Below are positions 1 through 11,936 of a stretch of DNA of 64,000 nucleotides, one piece after another. A model generated the notes under the pieces. The model saw nothing but the letters and a program-made list of their open reading frames with translations, did no database searches and had not been told where the DNA came from. A program made the position numbers and the translations under genes. Within the stretch, counting starts at the first letter, position 1, and each line of letters begins with the position of its first letter. The stretch lies in NCBI GenBank assembly GCA_949358305.1, contig OX442317.1, positions 5,398,186 to 5,462,185 on the forward strand. The letters are read 5' to 3'. The DNA comes from Strigamia acuminata. Taxonomy: Eukaryota; Arthropoda; Chilopoda; Geophilomorpha; Linotaeniidae.

Positions 1-366
1 TATGCTATCAGAAAACGGAAATGAAAGCCACCACTTCTAAACAACAATATTGTAATTCAAGTGTCCTTTCATAATAGCAAAAGCGTCTTGCTTTTTCTAA
101 TAATATTACACTCGTAAATAAAACAAAATTCAGTTGTAAACAATTCCATAAACAATCTCAGCTTCTTCATTATCTTCTATTATTACTTCAGCAATAAAAC
201 ACAATCCGGCCATTCAGAAACTCCTTTGCACTTTGCATTTTCAACAATGTTTGCTGGACAATCAAAAATGCAAAGCTCGCTCGCTCACAGAACCAGATTT
301 TTGAAAAATTATCTCAATCAGCAGACCTTTATATCCCACCTAAAACCTTTTCCTATTGGTGGCGCA

Positions 367-543
367 CATCTAGCGCGACATTATTTACCGCGACAAGCCG
401 TCCCAAAAAAATGGTTTTGCACCAAAAAATCAGTAAGATTAGGTTCGCGAGGGGTCACGCCCTTCTTAGCCCAAAATACAGGTAGGCGCAGTTTCCAAAG
501 TCACGGTATATTCATGTCGCGGTAGATAGTGTCGCGCTAGATG
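367..543. mobile_element. Small element with 29-bp terminal inverted repeats (MITE-like)
   Basis: The 29 bases at 367-395 (beginning CATCTAGCGCGACATT) recur in inverted orientation at 515-543 with 27 of 29 matches. They enclose 119 bp of unique sequence with no coding potential. This is the architecture of a miniature inverted-repeat element. I did not find a clear target-site duplication and do not recognise the family. Confidence 0.45.
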
Positions 544-1917
544 ACACCCCGCTTCCGATCATTCAGCATGCTTCACCACATGACCAAAAATGTGAGTTTG
601 ACCAGAACTGGGGATCTGATTGGCCAGTCATTTTTACGGCATGCCATAAAAGTCAAATCCGGCACTTCCGAATAATTCAAATTATACGGCAAGCTCGTTA
701 GGGGCATGCCCTCCAAAGCCGGATAAAATGGTATTTACCATAATTAATAAAGACATTCAAATGACAATTTCAATACACAATTTTTACCAAAGGTCTTTCG
801 ACTTTTTCAAGTCATCTTCAGTGGTTGAATTTAATTTAATTACTATTTAGTTTGACCTCAAGATTTCAATCGAAATCCTGCTGTCATTACCAAAGATTTA
901 CATTACCTTAAACAAATTGTTCTGTCAACAGTCACAAAGTCTCAGGTCACCATGTTGATTTTTAGACACCAATATATCCCTTCGTCATCTTCGATGTCTT
1001 TTGCAGAGAAGTTCAATTCTAAATATAAACAATAAACAATCAGAAAAAAAAATTAAAATTAAAAAACCCTTGCATAATGAAATAAGAACTAGTTTATAGT
1101 AAAAACAAATTTGAAAGTCAATACCACGCATGAACTAATTGCCATGAACAAGAACTCTTCAACCCACCTATCCTCTTTTCTGCAAGAACTCGATCTAAGG
1201 TTGCATTGTAACTAAATCCGCCGTCTTGAATGGTTGAAAGGAAGCGATAGTAAAAGGTAATATCGTATATGGTTGCAGTACATTCCACTATTCTCTTTGA
1301 CAACTAATTTATTCTTTTTGATCCTTCTGTATATGGAGACGGAAATGAAACACCAGCGACTGACATCAAATAGATTTTTACTGTTAAAATATGGCTTTAA
1401 TGAAGCCTGCTTCCAATAGAGCTAAATATACAGCACTTCCGATTCCAGCTTTAGGGTTTCAGAGTAATCCGCTAAAAAAAAAAGAAGGCTTAGCTCATTC
1501 AATTAATGTTGAACCACAGCGGCATACTTGTGCCCGCTCTGCCAATTTTTATTTCAACTCATCAAAACTTTCAGCAACAGTATTTCTTCTTTCTTTTTTG
1601 AATTTACTCTTGCGTGCTATCAATTGATTAGATTATAGATCACGGTCAACATACATCAGATACAGTTTATTGACTCCAGGGAAATTGCTAATGCAATTCA
1701 AAACTTTGCCCATAAAACCTGATGTATACAACATTTAAAGCGTAGAATTTCCAGATTATTAAAGGAAAACCGAGGCCAAAAGGCTCAAGTTCTATCGTTC
1801 TATCCCACTGTTTCTCCGGATAAAGTCCAACCGGCATTTACTTTGACCAGAGCAGATCCAGAAAACATATACATGGGAGTGGCCATTTTGGTTCGATTTT
1901 ACACATATAAAATTGAT

Positions 1918-2167
1918 TGAATTTAGCCAAAAATTGGATGTTTTTAGCCAAAAATTGGATGTTTTTAGCCAAAAATTGGATGTTTTTAGCCATAAATTGA
2001 ATGTTTTTCGCCAAAAATTGCATGTTTTTCGCCAAAAATTGCATGTTTTTAGCCAAAATTGAATGTTTTTAGCCAAAAATTGGATGTTTTTAACCAAAAA
2101 TTGCATGTTTTTAACCAAAAATTGCATGTTTTTAGCCAAAAATTGGATATTTTTAATCAAAATTGAA
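1918..2167. repeat. 21-bp minisatellite, about 11-12 copies
   Basis: A head-to-tail repeat of about 21 bp, core GTTTTTAGCCAAAAATTG, with scattered substitutions between copies. Because 21 is a multiple of three, it stays open in several frames and gives false ORFs of a 7-residue repeat on the minus strand. Its core resembles the 21-bp array at 46.2-46.5 kb. Confidence 0.85.
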
Positions 2168-3617
2168 TGTTTTGGTCACAATTAATTGTTATTGGTCAAA
2201 ATTAATTGTTTTTAGTCCCAAAATAAATTATTTGCACTTAAATATAAATTTTTCTGCCGACATTTTTTACAAAAAAAAATTCTTTTTCAGTTCTTCTCCC
2301 TGGGTTAAGAAGGCAAGAAACCGCCCCTTTAAAACGCCATCTAGTTGAAGAAGAGCTCTCCCTCCTGGGTTATTGCTTATGCTGCGTTAATCTTGTGATT
2401 TTCTGATTTTTTGCTTGCGGTTACATATACTCCCCCTACTGAATTCATCCATTCATGGAACGTCTAAAAGGCTCTCCGTCAACATATTTGACATTAAAAG
2501 CTAAGAATAATAAAAAACATTCCATTTTTTTTATTTCTTTACCAATTAATGCCCTGGAGAGAGACACGCCGAACAAAAATCACGCATCAAATTAAAGAAA
2601 CTCAGCTTGTTTCTAGACGAGCAAAGAAAGGATGGTTGCTCATCTTCATTCATCTATTCACGGGTGATTGGAACAGAAATGTGCTGCTCTTGATAGAGGC
2701 AATCAAAGTGACACGAGAAAAAAGAGAAACGACACCAACTTAAGAGGAACCCAACCCGTTTCAATTTTCCAACTCTGCAATAAACCAAAGAAAAGAAGTC
2801 AAGTAACAAAAAAGACCTTTTCCATTCCAACTTATTACAGGTGAAGTAAATACAAAAAAAAAAATCCAAAAAGCAATCACTTAAAACCCCATTTGATTAT
2901 CCACTAATAGACTTTCGGAGATTGATTAGCCCATTTCCAATTTGTGTTTCTTACCAATCCAACAAACAAAATGCTGTCAAACAACTGCTGTCAATAGAAA
3001 TTCAATTCAATTATGTTTTTCCTCTCTAATCTAATCAGAAAAAAACGAAATTACACGAAGTAGGACCAATCAGCACGTTGGCAACTGTCAGAAATTCAAA
3101 AAAGCACAAATTCAATCGATTTTCTTCACTTAGAGACAAAAAAATCGGGAAAAGAACCATCAGATGGCAGCGCAATCCAGCTGCAGCGTGTTAAGCGTGA
3201 AAAGGGAAAGAAAATAGACACGCGAGTTATGTAATGTATCAATACTTAAACCCTTTGCGACGGGTATTAGTTACTACCCTATTACAATGGACGTTTCAAT
3301 TTTCATATTTAATTCATCAGGCTTTACATTAAACCCACTAATTTCCAACTCTCGCCGCCACCTTGCACGTACGCATAAACCAATTGCAGCATTTGCATCG
3401 AGGAAATAATTGGAAAACGTCAAGCCTAAGTAATTTATAAATAAACAAAATTTTATCAAAATAAGAGTAATTCCCTAGTCATTCGGAGGCTTAAAACTTT
3501 TAAATTAACGAATGTCAAGTCATGATAAATTAAACAGTCGCATTCACATACTGTTGTACAATTCATGTTTTTCTTAGCAATTTGAATATAAAAATTTATA
3601 CAATAAACAAATTTGTA

Positions 3618-3792
3618 AAAGTCGAGCCTCGTTATAACGAATCGCAAGAAAGCGACCAGAGAAATCGGTTTGTTGTAACAAAAGTTCGTTATATCAATGT
3701 TTTTTAACACGGTGTTCTATTTTCTATTTTTTAACTATTCATTATATAAAAAAATGTGTTATACCGCGGTTCGTTATAACGAGGTTCGACTG
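3618..3792. mobile_element. Short non-autonomous DNA transposon, Tigger/pogo-type ends
   Basis: The left end AGTCGAGCCTCGTTATAACG and the right end, which reads CAGTCGAACCTCGTTATAAC on the opposite strand, form terminal inverted repeats around about 120 bp of AT-rich sequence. TA dinucleotides lie at or near both ends. The motif with CCTCGTTATAACGAA is, from general knowledge, typical of pogo/Tigger-like (Tc1-mariner superfamily) elements. There is no transposase inside, so this would be a MITE. Confidence 0.55.
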
Positions 3793-5603
3793 TAGTGTGG
3801 GAAATTAAGTTATTAGCATTAATGTCCACTAAAAACTTGAAAATGAGACGAATAAATTGAGATTTGCATGTTATGAGACATAATATATAAACATTCAGTC
3901 AGAAAATAATTATAATTATTTCGTAAACTTTAAGTTAAAGTTTAAAAAACAGCAGTTAGATAAGTAAAAACATTGTATGTATATGAAATGTTCTTACTTC
4001 AAATTCAAACCATCATCAAAGTGGAGAAAGGGAGAAAAAAAATATTCCATGTTTAAAACATGCGAAATAAACTGACCTTTTTCATTTTATTAAAAGCATC
4101 ACCAAGATTGTCCTTTTATCTACGCACAACAATTTTTTCCACCATTTTTACGCACCGAGTTCAAGTTTAAATAATATATTTGTCTAATTCGAGCAATTTG
4201 CAGAGAAATAAAAGCTAATTAGAGTGAATTAAGCCAGTAATGCGTAATTTTTTCCAGAGTAATTCATTATTCTAAGTAATAACGTATGTTCCTTTCCTTT
4301 CGTGCCACAAAGCAAGCTTCAATCGATAACTCTCAAACTTCAAACAAACAAAAAAAGTGTTTGATGGTCGTGGTAGCTGATGCTAAGCACTAAGCTTTTA
4401 TTCCAACTCGAGTAGCTTGAATAAAAAAAGATTCATTTATTAAGAAAATGATTGATTCACTACTGGCTGCATTCCAATAGCTTTGCCAGGCCAATCTCGA
4501 TTACACTTTTGACAAAACACAACTTAGACGCCACTTACGATTAACCTTAATTCGATGTGATCGAAAATTCGCTAATTGCGATGCGATTAATAACAAAGAG
4601 TCAAAGTTTAGCAGCCATTTTACCCATGGATTACCTTCATCCAGTTTTTCGCTATGATGGATGTGTTCGTGTCTTTTAGATGCTGGATGAAAACAAAATC
4701 GATCAGATATGACACAAACTATAAAATATAAAAATGTTTTTACTTACGATTAAAGCGGTTTCTTGCTTTTGAAACATCTGAAAAGTTCGTTGGGCTAACG
4801 CAATCCTCGAGCTGGGCAAAAATGGCGCCTCTAGGTGGAGACATCTAGTGGCCGACTGCTGAAGTTTAAAAATAAAGTTTTTGATAGATTTTATTAATTT
4901 TATTACATTTGTACTCTTTTAAGATATTTTTTTGATTTTTTAAACACTTCAAAATATATTTATCGTTTTGTAATCACCTCATTTATTTAAATTTCGAAAT
5001 TTTTACATCAGTTTTTATGAATATTTTGAATAAAACGAATACCGGTATATTTTCGTTCTTCAAAAAAATATGGTATCTCAACCAACGGAAAAAACTGTAG
5101 ATCACCTTTTCTGTCTCGACTTCACTCACCCTACTAATATCCTGACAGGCTTTGACGAATTGATCTAAGAACAAAAGCAGATAAATATCAAGTCTTCACT
5201 TCAGAGTATAAAAATGAAAGAAAAAAAATGGCGTCGGCAAAATAAAAATCGGATTTGACCAATGTTGACTGCTCAGTGCTCACCCCACGTTGATCAATGT
5301 GTAGAACTTCCAACAACAACAAAAAAAAAAAAACGAAAAACAACATCGATCGGGGAAATCGTAAGAAATCGTGGACGAAAAAAAAAGCATGTCGTGTAAA
5401 CCGAATGAAAAACTTTGGTGGCCGGTTCGTTCTCCTCAACGACATCTATTGAATAAAATTGGTTTCGTGTAGTTTGCAGGTCCGCCACCAAACAACTGTC
5501 GCTTTGTACAATACACTTGTTTTTAAAGTTCCACGAATATTTTTATTATCATTTATTACCAGATTGGTTGCTCATTGAATACAAAAATATACATTTCCTG
5601 TCA

Positions 5604-7124
5604 TTAGGGACAGCAAATAAACTGCAAAAGATACTTTGAAAAAAAAAAGATTAAATGCGGCCATTTTAAAATCACTTAAAATCGAATTTACTTGCGTAAT
5701 TGCCGAATTTGATTCGTGCAATTCCTCGACGATATTAAAATGGTCCATCGACGGAAGTACCGACACATGCACAAATCGAGCTCCAGCGGTTTTCAAAGCC
5801 TGACAATAAAAAATAAATTAGCCGAAATTCCACCCCCAAAATTCCTAAAATTACCTCCGAATATTTGTGTGTTTGCGACTTAAATTCTGGTGATTCAAAC
5901 TCACCAACAACTAAATACAACTTCATATTTTCCAGCACATTTTTCGGAATGGAATTTACCTTCAGCATACTACTAAGCTCTGAAGCACTAGTTCTAAAAA
6001 AAATGTAAAAATATAAATAATTAAATAAAAAAATTAATTTTTACAAATAAAATTACCTATTGAGATATAACTTGTCGTTAATGTCGGTAAAAACCAAGAG
6101 CTGAAGGTTAAAAATTCCACTTATCATAAAGAAACCTGAAAAAGATCATTAAACTTCCTCCTAAAACGTCTTTTAAATTTTTATTCATTACTAACCTTTG
6201 ATCAAATCGGTTTTATCCGCTACCAATTTGCTGGTCAATAACATTGAGATCAAATGCGCACCTGCTGAATGTCCACATAAGTACACACCCCTGAAATTAA
6301 ATAGAAATTAAATTAATATTTATAATTCCTCCTTTTGAGTTTTGTATATCAAAATACTTTGAATTTCTTTCTTCTGCCAACTTAATCACATATTTCACAC
6401 CGTTTTCGATCTCCCTAACAATTTCATCAACAGAAACTGAATAAAATAAATTTTAATCAATTTAATAAATGAATTTAAAACCTTTATTAGTGTTTTAAGT
6501 AATTTCACCGGTCGGTGCCAGATCGTAACCCATTATCACAACTGCAATGTTATTTCTGAGCAACGGCGCCACACAGTAAGCACTTATTTCACGGCTAAAA
6601 AATTAACGTTTTTATTATTTTTTAATATTTACATAAAAATATTAAATTGTAATAAATTACCTCATCTCTTGCCAGCATCCTCCGTGCACGAAAACAAATA
6701 TTTTAGCGTCTGTCAACGATTTTTGAGGAATTAATTTACTTTTTAGCAAAAAAAAACATTTAAAATATTTTTACTTTTTTCCAACGTGTCAAATCCAAAC
6801 AGATCTAATTTTTGTCCTTTCGTGGGCCCGTACGAGATATTTAAGGAACAATCCTGAGTAGATTTAATTCTCTGACTTTCTAAAATAATAAAAATATTAA
6901 AAATATTAAAAATAATTTCAATTCGTCAATTTTTTATTCGCATTTAGACCTTCAGTGACGAATTGTACATGTTCTTGCATCACCGTTTTTGGAGACGTTC
7001 GTTTAACCCACAACGACGGTGTAAAATTCCTTTGATTTTCTTGCAACTGAATACAAAAATATAATTTTAAACAAAAAAAGTTTTAAAAAATAAATAGAGA
7101 ACTGCTTACTGCCTCTTCGTCCAT
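5604..7124 (-). CDS. KFase: Kynurenine formamidase (arylformamidase)
   Basis: This cytosolic alpha/beta-hydrolase converts N-formylkynurenine to kynurenine in tryptophan catabolism, which also feeds insect eye pigment synthesis. Eleven exons fit: 7124-7110, 7046-6950, 6879-6775, 6709-6661, 6594-6509, 6436-6358, 6290-6196, 6135-6057, 5993-5855, 5799-5692 and 5621-5604, giving 289 residues in one frame. The oxyanion motif HGGCW, the nucleophile motif GHSAGAH and the catalytic histidine in SMDHFNIVEEL are all present, which supports an active enzyme. Reading through the last intron would give a hydrophobic tail. Splicing at the good TTTTGCAG acceptor instead ends the protein in FICCP. The AATAAA on the coding strand lies downstream. 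Family assignment is firm; the small first exon (MDEEA) and last exon are the weakest calls. Confidence 0.88.
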
Positions 7125-8298
7125 TTCTGAGAGTGAGAGTGGCCTCAATATGATGTGATTAGATATTAAATATATATGTAGAAAAAGTTGACTAGTCAAC
7201 TAGTTCAAGGACACTATTCAATGCCTTTTGCACCATGACACAGATTTAAATTCAACTAAACCAATACACAGCACCGACAATTAAAAGTAGAAAAAATTAA
7301 TTTAAAAAAAAAAATACCGTTGAGGTAAGTTGGTCCATCTATTGGCAATTTGTTAAGGATTTAAATCGTTTGATGCAAAAATCAAAATTAAATAAGAAAA
7401 ATCATTACGAATAAAACCACAGTTACCCCAACATTCGCTTGACAAATTACCGGCCAAGAGAAAAAAAAATCTTTTAAAAATATAAATATAAAAGAAAAAA
7501 GATAAAATATATAGAAGACAAGACCACAGCTAGTAGCGCCACCACGTAACAAAAACCCGAACCTCCATAACACCATTTTAAAAAAATCTGCTACAATGTT
7601 TCCCAGCAACCAAATTTCAAATCTCCGAATCAAACATTAACGAAATTCGTTCAATTCTCAAACGTAAAATCAAAATAAATAAAAATCCTTCAACATTTTG
7701 CTAATTTCCAGCATCACTTCGATAGTCCTATCGTAAAACTAAAGCAGATGGGGCCATTACCCGATAAGTTACCACCAACCTCATTAATTGATCAAAGCCT
7801 TAACGAATTACCGAGGATGAACCTTTACGCACGTAAAATTAACCCAATCTCCTCGCTATTACCATTTTCCTACCATTCCACCATCAACACGATCGAAACA
7901 AATTAATCCAATTAACCTTTAACAACTCACCAATCATTCAACATCAACTTTAAACCGCCCAAGCCCCAAGCCCCGACAATTTAAAAATAAATAAAAAAAT
8001 TCCTCTACCTGCTCTTAAATCCCACGACAAATTTGCAGTAATTGCTCAACCCGACGAGGCAGAGAGGGACAACGACGAGGCTCAACAACCCTCATCAACC
8101 ACCTGCCAGTGATTGCTTTTCAATGGAAAAACGAAAAAATTCAATAAACTCCACACGCGATGACTAAAGAAAGCCGACAATAAATAAATTTAATTTTTTT
8201 CCCTTTTCCCACTTTCTCGAAATTTTCCAATTTCTTCAACGACCACTCCATCAATCAAAAGCCCAAAAGAAGCGCGCAACTCGCAAAACTCGCAAAAC
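7125..8298. other. Intergenic, no gene seen
   Basis: AT-rich sequence between kynurenine formamidase, which reads leftward, and the TATA-driven small secreted gene, which reads rightward. It should hold the promoters of both. I see no exon-like segment, RNA gene or repeat that I can support. Confidence 0.5.
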
Positions 8299-8306
8299 TA
8301 TAAATA
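8299..8306 (+). promoter_or_regulatory. TATA box of the small secreted peptide gene
   Basis: TATAAATA lies about 30 bp upstream of a TCAATG sequence (8331) that could serve as initiator and 45 bp upstream of the first in-frame ATG at 8344. The spacing is that of a focused core promoter, with a very short 5' UTR. This is inference from position and sequence only. Confidence 0.5.
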
Positions 8307-8343
8307 TTCGGTGCGATTTCTCCCTTTTTGTCAATGCGCAAAC

Positions 8344-8680
8344 ATGTGTCTCGCAGTTGTTTTCGTCCTGTTAACCACACTCGTCATTCCCGTCTCCTCG
8401 CGCTGTGTTTGTAAGGACTCGTCAGCTGTTGGCTACAACGGACTCCACGGACACGGCCAGTCGTCTCTGGGAGTTCTGCCTTACCAGTGGTTGATGCGGG
8501 GTGTTCATAAGCGCAAATGTAAGTGTTTGCTTGTTTTCTTTGCTCTCCAAGTGTCCCCCGCGATTTCATTTTTCTCTCTTAGTCGGTCTTGACATTCCCG
8601 ATCTCATAATCCACGACAAACACGCCAAAGAGCAGGGCGACATGAATGATCTGCGCACCAAGATGACCTCGAACGGATGA
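8344..8680 (+). CDS. Small secreted peptide precursor, unrecognised
   Basis: Two exons (8344-8518 and 8583-8680), joined across a 64-bp GTAAGT...TTAG intron, encode 90 residues. Residues 1-19 form a hydrophobic signal peptide (MCLAVVFVLLTTLVIPVSS). Residues 20-22 carry two cysteines (RCVC). A tribasic KRK at 56-58 could be a prohormone convertase site, separating a Gly/His-rich middle from an acidic C-terminal piece starting FGLDIPDL. A consensus polyadenylation signal (AATAAA) follows at about 8760. The layout resembles a neuropeptide or cysteine-poor secreted factor, and DH31 lies 3 kb downstream, but I recognise no known peptide family and assign no function. Confidence 0.6.
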
Positions 8681-11600
8681 TTGCACACACCGAGCTAAAT
8701 ATTAAATATTAAATTCCAATTATTCACAACTTGTCCAATGTCTTAAAACTAATGAGATATAATAAATAAATAAAAAAAATTGTATATTTTAATTTTATTT
8801 CATTTTATTTCGTTTTCTTTTTATTTCAACGAATAAAAAACGGAAATAAAACGTGAAATGGGTTGAGTGCTTTCAGGGTGCGTGTCGGTGTATCAAGATA
8901 GATGTGGTAATCTGGTGGAGGTTTGCAGGGCACTGTGTAAATGGGGCAAATGAGAATTGAACGTTTACTAAAACAAAACATGAAGATAAAAAAGAAAAGG
9001 AGGGAGAAAAAAGAAATTTCAGATGTAAGAAACGAGGGATTTGGTGTTGAAGCGATTCGCAGCTTCCATGACTCTTAATTAGACGTGATAAATGAAGCTT
9101 GTTCCTTGCATCGTGCTCATCCCATCCAATTAAATAGAGAGAAATCTTTCCTACCTTGCCTTAGGAGAGTTGGCAATCGTTGACGTCAATTGGGAAATTG
9201 GCAGGTGCAACAGATCGACCTTTGACCCTCACCTGCAATGAGAAATTCGATCAGGAACATGTGTGCGGTTTTAGAAGTTTCTATTATCGGTTAAGTTTCA
9301 AATGATTTTCTCTTTTTTCGTCGATGGTCGTGGGTAGACAATTGAGGGAGTTTTTCTCGAGTTACAAATGGCGATATATATAGATTTTTATTTTTAATTA
9401 ATTTTTTTATTGTCTTTTAATTATTCCATTTTAAAAAAATGGGTTAAACTGCCTAATTGAAATGCAAATTGATTTTTTTTCAGTGATATAAATATCGATT
9501 ATCAAAAATTTTTTTTTTTTTTTTTTTTTTTATATATATAATAAAATATTCAATTTTTATAATTAAAAAAAAAAGTTTATTTATTCGTATTCGGCGGAGA
9601 ATTAAATAAATTTATCACTAAGTGTCTAAATCACGGCCGCGTATTCAATTTTTAACTCGCTTAATTGCATTTCTCGATAATAGACCCGTTTTTAGTAATA
9701 ATTTTATCCCAGATTAAAAAAAAAAGTAAAAGAAAATCCACTTACCATGAATCATAAACACTGCGTTAGATATTCATCACTTGTAAACCAATTTTGGTGA
9801 AATGGTCCTATAGGGGGCTACTACCATGACAACATAATAAATAAAATAAAACTCGTTAAAGACGTGCGAAATTTAACATCTATAGAATTTTAAAAACCCA
9901 GATAATCTCAAAACCCTTTTCTATCAAGCCGAATAGAAACAACTTCATTATAATCTCATCCAGATAAGAGCCATCAAATATATAAAAAAAAAAATATATT
10001 AAAAAAAAAAACAAGCTCTCATCACCAATTTTTCCCAACTCAATATCAATATCCAACCGCGTCTGACTCAACGCAAACTGATACACCCTGGTAAATATTG
10101 ACTCTACAACTCGCGGGTCTCACCTTCCACCAATAGAATTCTTCGTAAAACGAAGAAAAAAATCCAATATTAAAAAAGAAAAAAAAAAATCCAACTTTTC
10201 ATCTTTATTTGTTCATTCCAAGAAGAAAATAATAAACGTTCGAGTCGGAATTAGTATTATAAAGCATTCACTACTGTGAATGGAATGACACCAAGTGGAA
10301 ACCCCGTCATTATGAGCGAACAAACGGAATTTTAACAACCCTACAAGACTTCAATACCATGTGACGCCTCACCTATTGTTCGCAACAACAAAAGTGCGAG
10401 TGATGCGGATGTCACTTGTTGCGCGCGCATCCCTCTTTTTAATCCAGCGCCATAACCCGAGTCAGCTGCCATTAAAAGTGCCGAATAAAAGTTTAATTCT
10501 TCATTAGCGAGAAACGCGCTTTAATTTTTAATTATACAATTTAACGGAGAAATCGGCCAAGCGCGAGCGCCACCTTACGGCTCATCCCAAACCGAGCCTT
10601 TCATCAATCCACCAAAATTACAAAAAAAAAAAAAAAAAAAAAAAAAAAATTCATCATCACCGTCTCCATTTTTTTTTTTTTTTTTTTTTTTTTTTCAAAT
10701 TTTCAAATTCTCTCAATCCATGTAGCAATTTTCTCTTAAAATGACAAATTCATCCATCAGAATTAAGTCATAATGAATAACTAATAAGTTTTTACATTAT
10801 CATTCATCTTTCTATTAAGAAGAAAAAGCAAAAAATAATAATAATCCGTCGTCATGACAACATAATTTCCGGATGGCCACCCATAAACGGAATTCAAACA
10901 CAATAAAACTGATAAACCGGGGTCGTGGGGTCCCTATCTTCTTGACCTTGGAGTGCAAACGCGCCCACCCGGCGCCATTTGACGGTCAATTGCCTGCACA
11001 TGCACCGCCGTGAAGCCGCATCTAAGGCGGAGCTTTTCTCCTTCCCCTCACCAACTTTTTTCCCGAATTTATTTATTTATTTCTTTTTTCTCAGCAAACA
11101 AATCAAGTGCTGGACATTGATCGCGGCGCTAATTCACGATGGATTTACTCACCCGGGAATTGTTCGATTGTCCACTAGATGGACAAGGGTGCGGCCTACT
11201 GTTGTTCGGGTGGGGTCCGCGAGGGGTGAGGTGGTGGGGGATGAGGAAAACACACAAGTGGGGTGGTGAGGTGGTGCAGGAAGAGAAGAGGGGATGCAGT
11301 AAGCAGGCATGTCAAATGACGCCACTCAGCAATTCACTTTGGCGATTGGTTGTTGGAGTGGCGTCACGTGAAGCGCGTGTTGCGCTCTCAGCTCATGTTA
11401 TTTGGGCGTTCACTTGCCCCCTTTTCTTGTCAAGCTGCAAGGCTTGTTGCAACACTCAACTTCGCACTTGACAGACGCATTCTTCCGAGCACAAAGTAAG
11501 AACTTCTCAATTTCCCAAATTTTTCAATTTCTCCTTTCTTATTATTCCTTGAAATCTCAAAGCAAAAACTTTTCTAAGATTTTCTTTAAAAAAAAAAAAA

Positions 11601-11936
11601 ATTTGATTTTTTTTTTTTTTGATAACTGATCAGTATTCTTTGAGTTCCCACCATTGTTCACCCGAGGCACAGCGTACGGAAGCGGGTTTGCGTGAAATTG
11701 CGACGCTTGTTTGCATAAGATCCGGCCTTGCAATTTTCCCAATAGGAAAAAGGGAATTTCTTCGCTCCAAAGTTCAGCTTTAATGCGATGAGCGGCGGAT
11801 CAAAAGAGTATAGACCACAACATCAACCCAGTTTCGTACGCCATTGGCCTACGCAATTACCTAACAGCTTTATTAGCCCACCTCTTGCTGCATATATATT
11901 GTAAAGCTCTTTTAAAAGCTCGTCGTTTGCTTGCAG
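8681..11936. other. Intergenic between secreted peptide gene and DH31
   Basis: No supported coding exon. It includes a T-tract near 9510-9530, and a run of about 29 A (10621-10649) followed about 22 bp later by a run of more than 20 T, which could fold as a hairpin. At 11.2-11.5 kb the GC content rises, and a GTAAG donor at about 11495 may close a non-coding first exon of DH31, whose coding exon starts directly after a TTGCAG acceptor. Confidence 0.45.

Larger units (their letters stand above)
1..5600. other. Gene-poor intergenic stretch
   Basis: I find no reading frame here with protein-like character and supporting splice sites. Open frames are short and low in complexity. The stretch contains a 177-bp inverted-repeat element, a 21-bp minisatellite and a palindromic-ended element, listed separately. 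At about 5142-5174 on the minus strand there is a pyrimidine-rich acceptor followed 32 nt later by GTGAGT, but no flanking exons could be joined to it. The remainder is AT-rich non-coding sequence. Confidence 0.5.

Noticed and set aside
1118-1303. 61-residue minus-strand open frame
   Set aside because: Short, no recognisable motif, no consistent flanking exons.
1792-2160. 122-residue minus-strand frame
   Set aside because: Product of the 21-bp array at 1.9-2.2 kb, not a gene.
4983-5491. Possible minus-strand exon pair (VADLQTTRNQF... and DQFVKACQDISR)
   Set aside because: The second segment has an acceptor and donor, but no consistent frame or donor joins it to the first, and no family is recognisable.
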